Of a DNA stretch of 57,082 nt, positions 47,959 through 57,082 are shown in pieces. The position numbers and the translations under genes were made by a program. The notes under the pieces were generated by a model, which saw only the letters and a program-made list of their open reading frames with translations, was not told the DNA's origin and did not search any database. Position 1 is the stretch's first letter, and every line of letters starts with the position of its first letter. Source of the DNA: Amanita rubescens (lineage: Eukaryota > Basidiomycota > Agaricomycetes > Agaricales > Amanitaceae); the NCBI GenBank assembly GCA_015039365.1, contig WION01000331.1, positions 1 through 57,082 of the forward strand. The letters are read 5' to 3'.

Positions 47959-49220
47959 ATGAGCGCCTTAGCAATCTCGTCCAAGCTTGAATCCACATTT
48001 GCTGAAGGGTGCGCTTTCACGCCAGTTCCCTCTTGATTGACTCTAAATCTCATAAAAGCACACGCAGCCCGAGCTTATCCATTGCAATGGTCAGTACTAC
48101 ACTACCTGTAAACAAACATACCCCTCGACCCCTTTGCAGGTGATAGGCAATGTGCTCGGCTTCTGCTTATATGGAGTACTGACCCCTCAAATGTGTTGGT
48201 GTTCCCCGCCATGACCCGCAGAAACTTTGACCAACTTGTTCGGGATAGATTTTTATCACATCACCATCTTCAACGATTCAAAGATGATGATATTCGCTGT
48301 TTATGCTATCTACCTCACGGAGACGATCTCCACCGGTTTTCTCGCATACGACCTAACAAATCTGGCAGTCGATCCTCACTATAATCCTTGCTTTGCAGGA
48401 ATAATAGTTCTGATAGGCGGAGGGCTAGGTACGCTACCATCTATTTTCGGATCCCAGTATGCAACTGACATTACCAAAGTGGCGTTACTGACGCAAGCTG
48501 TGTATGCATATCGTATATGGATCCTGATGGAAAGAAAAAGGTTCATACCATTTTGCTTCGTCGCGGTACGCAGGACCTGAACGCACACCTGTTCGATATT
48601 TTAACCCGCACGTAGTTTGCTGCGATCGAGGTTATTCTCACGGCAGTGTTGATATCATCCCGAATTTCGCTTTTCATCGTCGGAACGGCACGTCTCCTTA
48701 GCGTTAAACAATACTCATCGTCTAACATTCCAGCCCATAGGTATTGTCTGCGTGCTGCCTCTTCGTCGACTTGGTCATTGCAATTCTCATGGTGTGGATT
48801 GTAAGTAACGTAGACTGGTGACATTTGATCGAGGTCTCACAATCACCTGTAGCTCACCAAGAATAGCATCATATCCAGACGATTACATCGGAGGATAATG
48901 CGTTTGTTACACATCCTCGTCGGCGGTAATATCCTTACCGGTATGTTTGCAAGACCATTTTTTCCTGGAATCTATTTACGACGGTGTGATTAGTCGCATT
49001 AAATATTGTTAACCTGGCTGCGTCGTTGCATTCCCTTTATCTCGCTCTTTCTTGCGGAATTGTCTTATCGAGGCTCTACGCAAACTCGCTGATGGTTGTT
49101 GTGAATGACCGTGATCTCCATTCCAGAGGCCACGAATCTCCACCCGAAAATAATATTTCGTTTATTATGGGAACGCTCCCGACTCCGGGCAATAGCGTCG
49201 GTGATCAAACCACAGGATGA
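47959..49220 (+). CDS. Multi-pass membrane protein, DUF6534-like
   Basis: Predicted 287 aa membrane protein. Exons: 47959-48008, 48059-48089, 48140-48194, 48249-48428, 48480-48565, 48616-48702, 48741-48800, 48853-48940, 48994-49220. Phases close. Hydrophobic segments include VIGNVLGFCLYGVLT, MMIFAVYAIYLTETISTGF, AGIIVLIGGGL, EVILTAVLISS, CCLFVDLVIAILMVWIL and ALNIVNLAASLHSLYLAL. The pattern (QAVYAYRIW near TM4, then TKNSIISRRLHRRIMRLL, then a final SRLYANSLMVVVNDR) is that of the large Agaricomycete DUF6534 family, whose function is unknown. The intron at 48429-48479 has no in-frame stop and is a multiple of three, so retention is possible. The only rescue for exon 4 uses the acceptor at 48248. 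Confidence 0.78.
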
Positions 49221-49439
49221 ATTTCGAAATTTGAGCGGTGCATTTTTTCAGTGGGGGATACGTGGAGGCAAACAGCGAGTGTAACATAGGAGCTGACATG
49301 CGCTATGCATCGTATTGATGTACTAACGCCGGAGGGAGGGGTACACCCATGTCCTCCATTATTCGCTATAAGCGATATTTCATTCGTCCTCTGTATTATA
49401 TTGATAACGACTTCCCGAGGTATCATTTCCGTGAATACC

Positions 49440-49497
49440 CTTCACATTGGAACCCTCCCAAGGGCGAACAACGTGGACTATCAATTCACAGGATGAA
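49440..49497 (+). repeat. Partial repeat of the DUF6534 gene 3' end
   Basis: A block reading GGAACCCTCCCAAGGGCGAA and ending TTCACAGGATGA resembles 49167-49220 (GGAACGCTCCCGACTCCGGG, ending CCACAGGATGA). It suggests a small tandem duplication of the gene tail. Confidence 0.4.
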
Positions 49498-51985
49498 GGA
49501 GAAACATAAAAGACTCGTTGACAAATAAAGTTGTGTGTATCATGGGGTTGAGTTTGCCCGCCAACGCCGAGATGCCTCGATGACTTGGATGCGCGCTCGG
49601 TCGAGAACGGACGAGTGCTTGAGCGCTGCCACAAAGCATTATAAAACCAATACCTTCGTTTCACTTCCTTCCACTACGCTGGCCGGCCACGGAAATTGTA
49701 CAAGCAGGCCAACTCGTGGAAGCCGTAGCTTTGCTCCATCGAAGGATCTTGAGTACGTAAAAGATCTCCTGGAGCAGAAGCGACAATATCGTGAGCATGA
49801 GTGCGAGAAGCTCGGTGGCAGGTAATGAATCTGACCAGCCAACATCTCAGAGTCAGTTGCGACAGGTCGAAAAGGGCGAAGGAGAGAAGCGGATGACTCG
49901 GTCCTTTGCAATTGCTTGCGGCGTCGGCGATTGCCAAAGACACGCCCGCTTCCGTCAGCTTCTACGTCTGACATCAACTAAAGGCCCGCTCCTCGTTGTC
50001 TGCGGTCCGGATGCGTTCATGCTGATCAGGACCCACTCGCTTTGCTGACGCTCGTTTTTCGGAGATGTGTTCGAGACCCACACGGGGGGTTATAGGTCGA
50101 AAGGTGTGCTTTCATGTAACAATCTGATCTGGTGGTACAGGGTTATCCCAAAGAGACATAGTCTCCAAAGTGAGTTTCATGTATCGCTTGATATACAATC
50201 AACGTGAAGCCCCTACTAATTCTCAACTCGTGGGCGTCACAGATCTACATATCCTAGAGCCTGGTTCGAGGAATTTCCGAACTAATTCGATATCAAAGGG
50301 GGTTGACTCAGCGTCTCCCTAGATTTCAAAGTCCCTTTCCCATCCCTGCCGTACGCTGGGTCAACGATAAGTATCCAACAATACTTAGAGTCGTTCCAGC
50401 CCTCCGGATAATTTTCATAGACCAGAGAGAAATTAGGTTACACCACCCGTAGACCGCAATCATTGGCCCTGTATCGCCGTCTGGAACTTTGAAGGACCCT
50501 CGATGCCAATCAAAAATTGCTTGGCGGTTAAGAGCATAACCTTTGATCCAACGCACCTTGCAGCACCAAAACTCGTTTTATCAAAGCCACGAATGGACCT
50601 ACGTTCTCTTCTCTCCACTTCTTCCATTGCAATTTCTTGGACTCTTCTCCTTACTGAGGTTCTTGATCCGATCCTCTCATAGAGGCGCAGTTTGCTGTGA
50701 CTGTCAGTGTGTTTCCCGCGATGACCAATGCTAGTCACCTTTGTGAGTGGGCAATAGGCGTTGAAATACAGTGACGTAATGGAGTGCAGCTCTGTTTTAT
50801 TGTTTGGTCAATCCAAACAATGGAATCGGCCGCCAAACTGGACGACGGCCCTCGTGCGGCCGCAAAGCCCGCAACGTACAAGGACTTTGACATCGTCGTG
50901 ATACATTTGGGAAGACTTCATCCAGTGCTTTAATCCAATCCTCCCCTCCTCCTAATTCCTATATATATGTCCTGCGCAGGTACTTCGATTTGATTTCCGA
51001 CTCATGATGAATTGATTGGTCTGTCTCGTTACTCGAAAATCACATGCAGTTGTTTGATCCAATGTGAATGGTTTGGGGAAAGATGTCAATGTTTTGCACG
51101 CAGGTGATGGTTGTCTACTCGTTCGATATGTAAATTCCAATAGTACACGAATTGATAGTATCACCAGTACAGCCAACCCGCCGGGCACGGGTCTACATGT
51201 GTCACCCGTACTTCTAGGGGCTGAGTTGAATTTGTATCTAGCTATGTCAAGACTGGATTTTCGTCGCGAAAGGATGCAGAGTGGGTGGTTGGGCAGTTGT
51301 TGGCATATTGGGAGGGCCAATCCATGCCGCGGAGGAGAATGGCGGCCAGTTTGAAGAGGGCGTGTATTTAAAGCACTGCACGCCGCAATGGAACGAGAGG
51401 CTGTGCTAAAGTTTGGCCAGGCTTGACGAGCCGCGTCTCGGCTATCACCGGCTCTTATCGGCTCCACCCTTGCGTCTTCACTACTTACATACAACTTACA
51501 AGCGAAGGAACACTCAAACGTGGCGCCAGGCTTTTCAATCAGGATTTATTTTTTCCAAGACAGACGATATCGGACGATGAATGGAGTTAAGGTCGCTGCC
51601 AGCACACTATAGCCGCAGTTCTCGCACATGTAGTGACATGCAGTATTCCTCGGGTCATCAATATTTGTTAACCAAGATGAAAAACTGGCAACCTAAGTTA
51701 TTTCTCACTTCCTTCCATTTTTTCAGTCTGCAAAGTGCCTTGCGGGCTCCTCGATGCGGAGATCGCTGGCCGAGCCCTGAAAGTGTTTCGACAGGTGATA
51801 TTACGGAATGCTGTCTAACACCGTCCTCTACTGTGCCAGCCCCTTGATACAGTGCCAATTTAGTTTTGGACGTCTCAGAACTTACCGTCTGACATCAGCA
51901 AATTCCGGGGACCCGCAGTCTGCGAATTCTGCCCAAATCAGGGACACTGGATATAAGAGCGCGAACTTGAACGTGGGACCCAACC
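49498..51985. other. Gene-free stretch
   Basis: About 2.5 kb without a supportable gene. Short open frames at 49639-49977 and 50952-51494 (minus) have Ser/Arg-rich shadow-like composition and no motif. The last few hundred bases are the likely promoter of the DUF6533 gene. Confidence 0.4.
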
Positions 51986-53848
51986 ATGAGCGTCCCCTCA
52001 GACGACTCTCTGTCAGAGGTGTTAATCGATGATCTCCGATTGGCCTGGAGAGCGAATTATGGGACTGGTGGGCTACAGCTTGACTCTTCTTTGCTTCGTG
52101 TTCTGAATTTGGTTAATGCAGTGGCCGCATTCACTGTACTGGTCTACGACATTATTCTAACTTCCGGACGTGAAGTAAGCTGGCAATGGTTCGCTTTCCA
52201 ACACGTGTTGACTAACTTTGGAGATTACGTTTATATGGAGGTAAAATCGTTCGAATTCGACATTGCGTCGCGCGTATGAACTCGACAGTTATGCAGGGCA
52301 AAGTGGTCCTTTCCGAAAATTGTTTACTTATTCATTCGATATTATGGGCTGGCCAATCTTGCGTGAGCTACTATTTCTATCAATTCATTTACTCCGACTG
52401 ACTGTAAAATGTAGATATCAGGTTTCTGGTCGGTCGCTTGATGCTTTTGGAATTTCCACTAAGCTATCTTTGTAGTCTTAACAAGAACGTCGAACTCCCT
52501 TCAGGTATGGATTACTCCTTTTTCGTATCTCGAGGTCTGACATGGTGCGTTTGAAGACGTAAGTCAGGTTCGACCCTCTGGTAACTCTGTGTTTGACTGT
52601 CTATGAAGCTGCCGCCACTATTTGTCATTGGTTACCCTGTGCGTTCAGACTTACGGTATTACTATACGAGCTTAATATGTTAACGACCCACAGCGGAGGT
52701 CCCCTCGTTTTCTCAGCTCTTTCAAATGTAATTCTCATGTTACGAGTACATGCCCTTTATAATGGAGGTCGCGGAGGTGAATGGACGCGATTTAGCGATG
52801 ATGGATGCGCTAATCGTGTTCGAAGTTATAATAATCCTTCTTTTACTATTCGCTGGTGCGTTATTCAGAATCTTCTGTTCGAAACCTCGAACTCAAGTCG
52901 TATCTAGGCCAATTTATCGTTTGTCTTTTTACTGTTGTCGTGCTACCACCTGAAGAAAATATAGGCATTGTTATACACCGGAATACGAATCAATAACACA
53001 TTGGTCGTTTCCCTTCTTCCTGGTGTCCCCTGGCCCGGTTGTATCATGTCAAACCTTCATGCCTCATACGTCCTTGTTGGCTGGTAAGCAACTTCATCCA
53101 CTCCCCGTATTGGGGCTGAACACATGACGTGATAGGGTGCCCGATTTGATCACACCCAGTGCGTATTATTCGCAGAAGCGCGCTCCTGACTAACTATGGC
53201 ATGGAAGCTATTCTGTTCCTTTTAACAATGTGGAACCTAATACACTCAGTCCTGTCTCCAAGAGGATGGCGTGTGATTTTCCAGAGAAATCTACCTCATG
53301 CTGTGCGTATTCCTCCCCTTATCACCGCTTTTTTTCGAGATGGAACTGTGCATTATCTCGTGTAAGAGCCTCCCTTCACACATGCCTTCCATTTAGACTA
53401 AAAACATGGTCCGATTAGTCTGATGGGTCAGTTCCCATGTTTGTTATAATGCGCAAGTCACCTACTAACGACTAGTAGTTACTGCGATAATTCTTGCGAC
53501 GATGACTCTCGCCTGGTCGGCTCCTCAGGGATCCTCAACTGCACCGTGAGTTACAGCAGGGGTTTCTCATATAAAATTGCTGAATTTTTACCCCAGCTGG
53601 ATGATAACCTCATTTTCATTTGCAGTGAGTGACCATGCTTCTCCTGGATCGTTATTCTCATAATACGTGCGCCTTAGACTTCAAGGCTTGTCCTAAATCT
53701 TCGCGTGGCAGCAGCTCGTCTGCAAGGTAGTACCACTACATGGCATCAAACATTTTCTGTCCGAATGCCAGATATGGCAACATATGACGACGAAAGTGAT
53801 CAGCGAGTCACAGAAGAAAATACAATAGAGTTACATTCATTTGCATGA
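51986..53848 (+). CDS. Multi-pass membrane protein, DUF6533-like
   Basis: Predicted seven-helix-type membrane protein of the Agaricomycete DUF6533 family, function unknown. Supported exons at the 5' end are 51986-52174, 52224-52240 (17 bases) and 52297-52362. Together they give the family signature VYDIILTSGREITFIWRAKW, then SFPKIVYLFIRYYGLANLA. Later segments are clear but their splice sites are less sure: FSALSNVILMLRVHALYNG, ALIVFEVIIILLLLFAGAL, VPDLITP, MEAILFLLTMWN, VVTAIILATMTLAWSAP, WMITSFSFA, and the diagnostic SRLVLNLRVAAARLQG. The tail ends LHSFA at 53848. The region 52400-52720 could not be resolved with confidence, so the gene might carry a defect there. Confidence 0.68.
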
Positions 53849-54069
53849 TACAATAAATTGTCATGTACATGTTGATTATGTTTAATTTAACTTAACTTGT
53901 ATCATTACTACCGCTGCAGTTCGTAAGCCCTTCCTTCAGATGTAAAAATCATGATGTGGTCAAGCTGAACACGGCATTGCCAAGTCAATGACTTAGCATA
54001 AACGAACTATTTTAGTAATTTGGAACGACGTATGACTTACATTATTGGACTTGAACATGTATTCACCGC

Positions 54070-54165
54070 ACGGTCTTCTTTCTATTGCTCTGATGTCGGA
54101 AAGATGATCGATGCACCACGTCAACGGTGACCATCCAGAAGGTATTCCCGTCATTCTTGTGCGCG
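54070..54165 (+). pseudogene. Copied exon fragment of the dehydrogenase gene
   Basis: The plus strand matches 9090-9190: CGGTCTTCTTTCTATTGCTC, TGATGTCGGAAAGATGAT, then CACGTCAACGGTGACCATCC and AGAAGGTATTCCCGTCATTC. Seven bases are missing inside (CTGTGTTG). It includes the 5' splice site and the start of the following intron, so it was copied as DNA, not from mRNA. Upstream bases decay quickly. Confidence 0.8.
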
Positions 54166-54654
54166 AGCGCGATGTACTTTGATAACCAATAAGGTGTCCA
54201 TTATTTGGAGTGACCAAACATTGAAACGCTATTTGTGTATCTCCTTCGTCCTGTGACCGCGTTATTCGCCCTCGGGTTCCAATACTTATGCGTGATCATC
54301 CTTAGCAAGCAGTACGCGAATGTTCTTCGAAGTCTGGCGCTCTGGTGAGAGATCGTCACAGCCGACATGTTGGGTTCCGATGGCTCGTCCTTCCCAACGC
54401 CTCTCCAAATCTCCACGCCTCCTTTTTCCACTGCAGTTCCATCAGCTGTTCACGTTTACTCTCCAGCCCATCCTGTGTCATCTCGAACTCGTGGTAGCAG
54501 CAAAATTCAGTCTTTGGTACTGGCTCTTCTATTCTTATCCGACATAGTAACGGGCGGGCCTCGGCTGTGGCGGATCTTCATGGACCTGATCGGGTCAGGA
54601 CGATCTCGTACCATGAAACAGCACGCTCGATCACATTGGGTCACGACGGGTCAC

Positions 54655-55055
54655 GACGAACCCCTAGAGGACGAACCCAATTTGGCAGTGAGACTTTGAC
54701 GGGGCCATATGCGTTGTCGTAGTTCAAGGAGGGTGATACAACTGGGTGCATGATGAAGAAGTTGCCTAATGGATGCGAGGAGAGAAGTACCAAGATGGCT
54801 TATCACGTCTCCTTCGCAGCCGTATTCTTCGGGGAGCTCAGGCCCTCCTTTGATCTTGTGGAAAAGGGCGGTTGGTGAGAATTCGAGTAACCCGGTTAAT
54901 AGATTGAGACGGCCGTGGTGCGGCATGGCTGTCATCTATCGTTAGACGAGAACGAAACGATTTTAACGGTGCGTTGATAGCGCGATTCTCCTATTGGGCA
55001 GGGGTATCTGCACGCAAAACAACATGATGAGAGAGAATCACGTTACTAACGCGCA
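54655..55055 (-). pseudogene. Rearranged dehydrogenase fragment with internal deletion
   Basis: On the minus strand this joins a piece matching 7525-7600 (intron 1 end plus ATACCCCTGCCCAATAGGAG) directly to one matching 8325-8640. The second piece includes the end of an intron, then [16 protein letters not shown] and [13 protein letters not shown]. The stretch 7601-8324 is missing. Introns are kept. Orientation is opposite to the 54070 fragment, so the copy was also inverted or broken. The 285-base open frame here is a by-product and not a gene. Confidence 0.82.
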
Positions 55056-55124
55056 GATAGGGTGACTCGGGCAAACAAGTTGTCAGAAAAGGGGCCACAT
55101 CGTTTGACGCTTCACACTACTGCA

Positions 55125-55980
55125 ATGTCTGAGTCAACCAACCAAGAGGCCCAGGTTCTACACCTCGCGGAAGAAATGATGAAGTACTGTGTTCTCTCTG
55201 AAAGCTGCGCTCAGTCCCCAGAGGCCCAGGTTCTACACCTCACGGAAGCATTGACGAAGTACTGTGTTCTCTTTGAAAGCTGCGCTCAGTCCATTAAAGA
55301 CACCCCTAACAAATGTCATATATCACAAGTGTACAAAGAGGCGGTCGAGAATTGGCAATACCGCTCGGAGTTTTGTCGGCCGTCCCCCGGGAATGAAGCC
55401 GCAAGGGCAAAATTCTTTGCCGCTGTGGACGAGGTTTGTAAAACCGAGTCAAGAGCTCTTGACACGTACGTTCTCAACTCATCATCGCTGCGATGCCTTT
55501 CTAATAGTGTTCCCAAGTTGCTATCTGATTACTTTTGTGTGTTCAGCTGCAATGCAGGTCATTGTTGACCAAGATCTTGCGAGGCTATGCGATTCTGATC
55601 GTTGCTATGTGTTGGATGAATCTCGACGACTCTAGTATGTATTTAGTACGCTAGCATCTTTTTTTATGCATTGACGCCAATGCAGTATGGAACGGCTCAG
55701 TACTGTTTTGCAACCTACGTCAAATTCAAGTGCGGCTGCTGCACGGCTTCCACAACATCTGGTGTCCGCCTTCTTCCCCGAGACTCAATCAAAACAATCT
55801 TTTGGGGAACTTGTTGGTAAAAACGTCCGTTACCGAGACCCCAGGAGTGGAAAAACAAGAGAAGGTACCGTCACGGACCAGGTAACAAGCTATCTCAAAG
55901 GAACGTATTACTCGATCACAAATAGTGACGGATGTGATGAGGAGGTCAGTGAGGGCGAAATTTTGCTGGTACAGCTTTAG
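55125..55980 (+). CDS. Hypothetical protein with a 25-residue tandem repeat
   Basis: Not recognised. Likely start at 55125 (MSESTNQEAQVLHL); an upstream ATG at 55062 is also in frame. An internal repeat gives EAQVLHLAEEMMKYCVLSES and CAQSP, then EAQVLHLTEALTKYCVLFES and CAQSI. After AAVDEVCKTESRALDT there are probably two introns, one ending near 55557 and one at about 55635-55684. The coding then runs through VIVDQDLARLCDSDRCYVLD and MERLSTVLQPTSN. It ends with GKNVRYRDPRSGKTREGTV and DEEVSEGEILLVQL, which looks like a small Tudor- or SH3-like beta-barrel. The first splice junction is uncertain. The dehydrogenase fragments end about 70 bases upstream. Confidence 0.5.
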
Positions 55981-56099
55981 TGGTGATGGATTCCGTGGTA
56001 CATCTTTAACGCATGTTACTGAAGGAGAACACAATGATATGAGCCGACCATTACTTGGTATCATCATCGACGCTCCTATTCCTAGCGGTCACAATTCGG

Positions 56100-56456
56100 C
56101 TCGATAAGTTATTACGCGCCGTGTATGGGTTACTGCCATACTTGACTTCATTACATATCCCAGTACCCAGCGACTCGCTACAGTCTCTCGATGATGCACT
56201 AAAGATTTTTCACGACAACAAGGGCTGCATCTTTGTTGATCTAGGACTCCGCAAGCATTTCAACATCCCAAAGTTTCACTCTTGCCGCCATTATGTTACA
56301 ATCTCATTGTATGGAACAACTGATAACTACGACACACAATTTGCGGAGTGGCTTCATATTGATCTCGCCAAGCAAGCCTACAATGCATCAAATGGTGGAT
56401 GGAACGGACCGAAAAGATTTTACAAAACATGTCTAATCACCGACATTTTTTCCTGA
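56100..56456 (+). mobile_element. C-terminal remnant of a Plavaka-like transposase
   Basis: The frame reads LDDALKIFHDNKGCIFVDLG, then LRKHFNIPKFHSCRHYVTIS, then LYGTTDNYDTQFAEWLHIDL and AKQAYNASN. This order (HFNIPKFHS, then G-TTDNYNTE, then LHIDLAKDAY) is the hallmark of the C-terminal part of Plavaka transposases (CACTA-related) in Agaricomycetes, as I remember them. The N-terminal and catalytic parts are absent and no terminal inverted repeats were seen, so it is a fossil. The identification rests on this motif string only. Confidence 0.65.
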
Positions 56457-56460
56457 TGAT

Positions 56461-57071
56461 CTACCCTAGCTCACACTTGATAGAATGATAAGAACGACAT
56501 TGATATATGCCAATGGGAGAGTGGCGGCACTCAGGCTTTGCGAGCAATGGATGTACAGGTCTTGAGGTTTGATAGAAAGGCGACGACGAGAGCATAGAAA
56601 GACGTGGGAGCGAGCAACTTGAACAGCAGCGAGAGACTCCAAAGCAAGAGCGCGGGCGACGTGGTTCAAACGAAGAGCAACAAGAGCAAGCGACTGAAAA
56701 AATGATAAGAGTGAGCGCTAGCAGCAAAATGAAGGCGTACATCACTTGCAGAGCATCGACTCGGAAATTCACCTGGATCTCTCCCGCCGCAACCTCCTCT
56801 TTCATTTTCAAGCCTTCCGCCGACTTTAACTCCAGAAGAACTTTGCCATCGTCTTCCACTCTCTAGCTTCCTGTCTCAAGAAATCCCGCGGGCTGACATT
56901 CAGAATCCACCTTGGAGCAGACCTTTGGGTCGTACCAACGGCATAGAATTCTTTCCTCTTCAAACGGCCTAGCGACTCATTGAAATTAAAGCTCCTAAGC
57001 TTGAAGACATATTTAGGAGGAGCTGACAATCGATGCTGGTGATTGGCGCAAATTGTCAGTTCAAATGCCAA
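56461..57071 (-). CDS. Partial or broken hypothetical gene at the window edge
   Basis: Two overlapping minus-strand frames look like one gene. One starts at 57071 (MAFELTICANHQHRLSAPPK, then YVFKLRSFNFNESLG, SPRDFLRQEAR). The other continues as VEDDGKVLLELKSAEGLKMK and EEVAAGEIQVNFRVDAL, then a hydrophobic MYAFILLLALTLIIFSVAC. They are out of phase by two bases at an AGAGAG run near 56862-56867. I do not recognise the family. The downstream end may enter an intron, so the hydrophobic segment need not be coding. Confidence 0.35.
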
Positions 57072-57082
57072 GGATTGCCTTA

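Noticed and set aside
54651..54935. A 94-aa open frame containing [12 protein letters not shown] as a real gene
   Set aside because: It is a piece of the dehydrogenase gene with retained intron ends and an upstream deletion; it has no promoter or start context.

Overview
This is nuclear DNA of a filamentous basidiomycete, most likely an Agaricomycete. Genes are dense and cut by many short introns (about 48 to 60 bases, GT..AG). Agaricomycete-typical families are present: DUF6533- and DUF6534-type membrane proteins, CK1-like kinases, a Tsp2-like tetraspanin, F-box proteins and a remnant that looks like a Plavaka transposase. Gene models were assembled by hand: splice sites were chosen so that phases close and conserved family motifs are restored. 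Where I give an amino-acid length, the summed exon lengths are divisible by three.

Layout. 0-7.2 kb: tRNA-derived SINE copies, a CYP53-like P450 (minus), a decayed GCN2-like fragment, a CK1-like kinase (plus), and two copies of an unknown coding-like fragment. 7.4-11.4 kb: a 23-exon 2-oxoadipate/2-oxoglutarate dehydrogenase E1 gene (plus). 11.4-16 kb: gene-poor, with three more SINEs and a broken 5' copy of the next gene. 16-18.3 kb: TBC RabGAP (plus). 18.4-23.7 kb: three minus-strand metabolic genes in a row: HAD phosphatase, myo-inositol oxygenase and aldo-keto reductase. 24.4-30.5 kb: DDX60-like helicase (plus), divergent from the reductase. 31.4-35 kb: a USP7/Ubp15-like gene that has lost its catalytic Cys and His. 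35.4-36.8 kb: tetraspanin (minus). 37.1-42.2 kb: five GFA-domain genes (minus), four of them made by a tandem segmental duplication. 42.8-44.7 kb: divergent ribosomal protein genes RPS6 and RPS13. 45.3-46.7 kb: a frameshifted F-box gene. 48-53.8 kb: DUF6534 and DUF6533 membrane proteins. 54-57 kb: rearranged fragments of the dehydrogenase gene, a hypothetical gene with an internal tandem repeat, the transposase remnant and a partial gene at the edge.

Main observations. First, the dehydrogenase gene has 3-, 6- and 24-base exons; the 6-base exon encodes the Asn pair of the thiamine diphosphate/Mg motif. Second, the USP7-like gene has an intact reading frame but no catalytic Cys or His and no C-terminal activation region, so it is a candidate pseudo-deubiquitinase. 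Third, the tRNA-like SINE family has an oversized anticodon-arm region. Fourth, the phosphatase, inositol oxygenase and reductase could form an inositol-to-glucuronate-to-gulonate mini-cluster. I saw no CRISPR array or virus gene, and no complete transposon.
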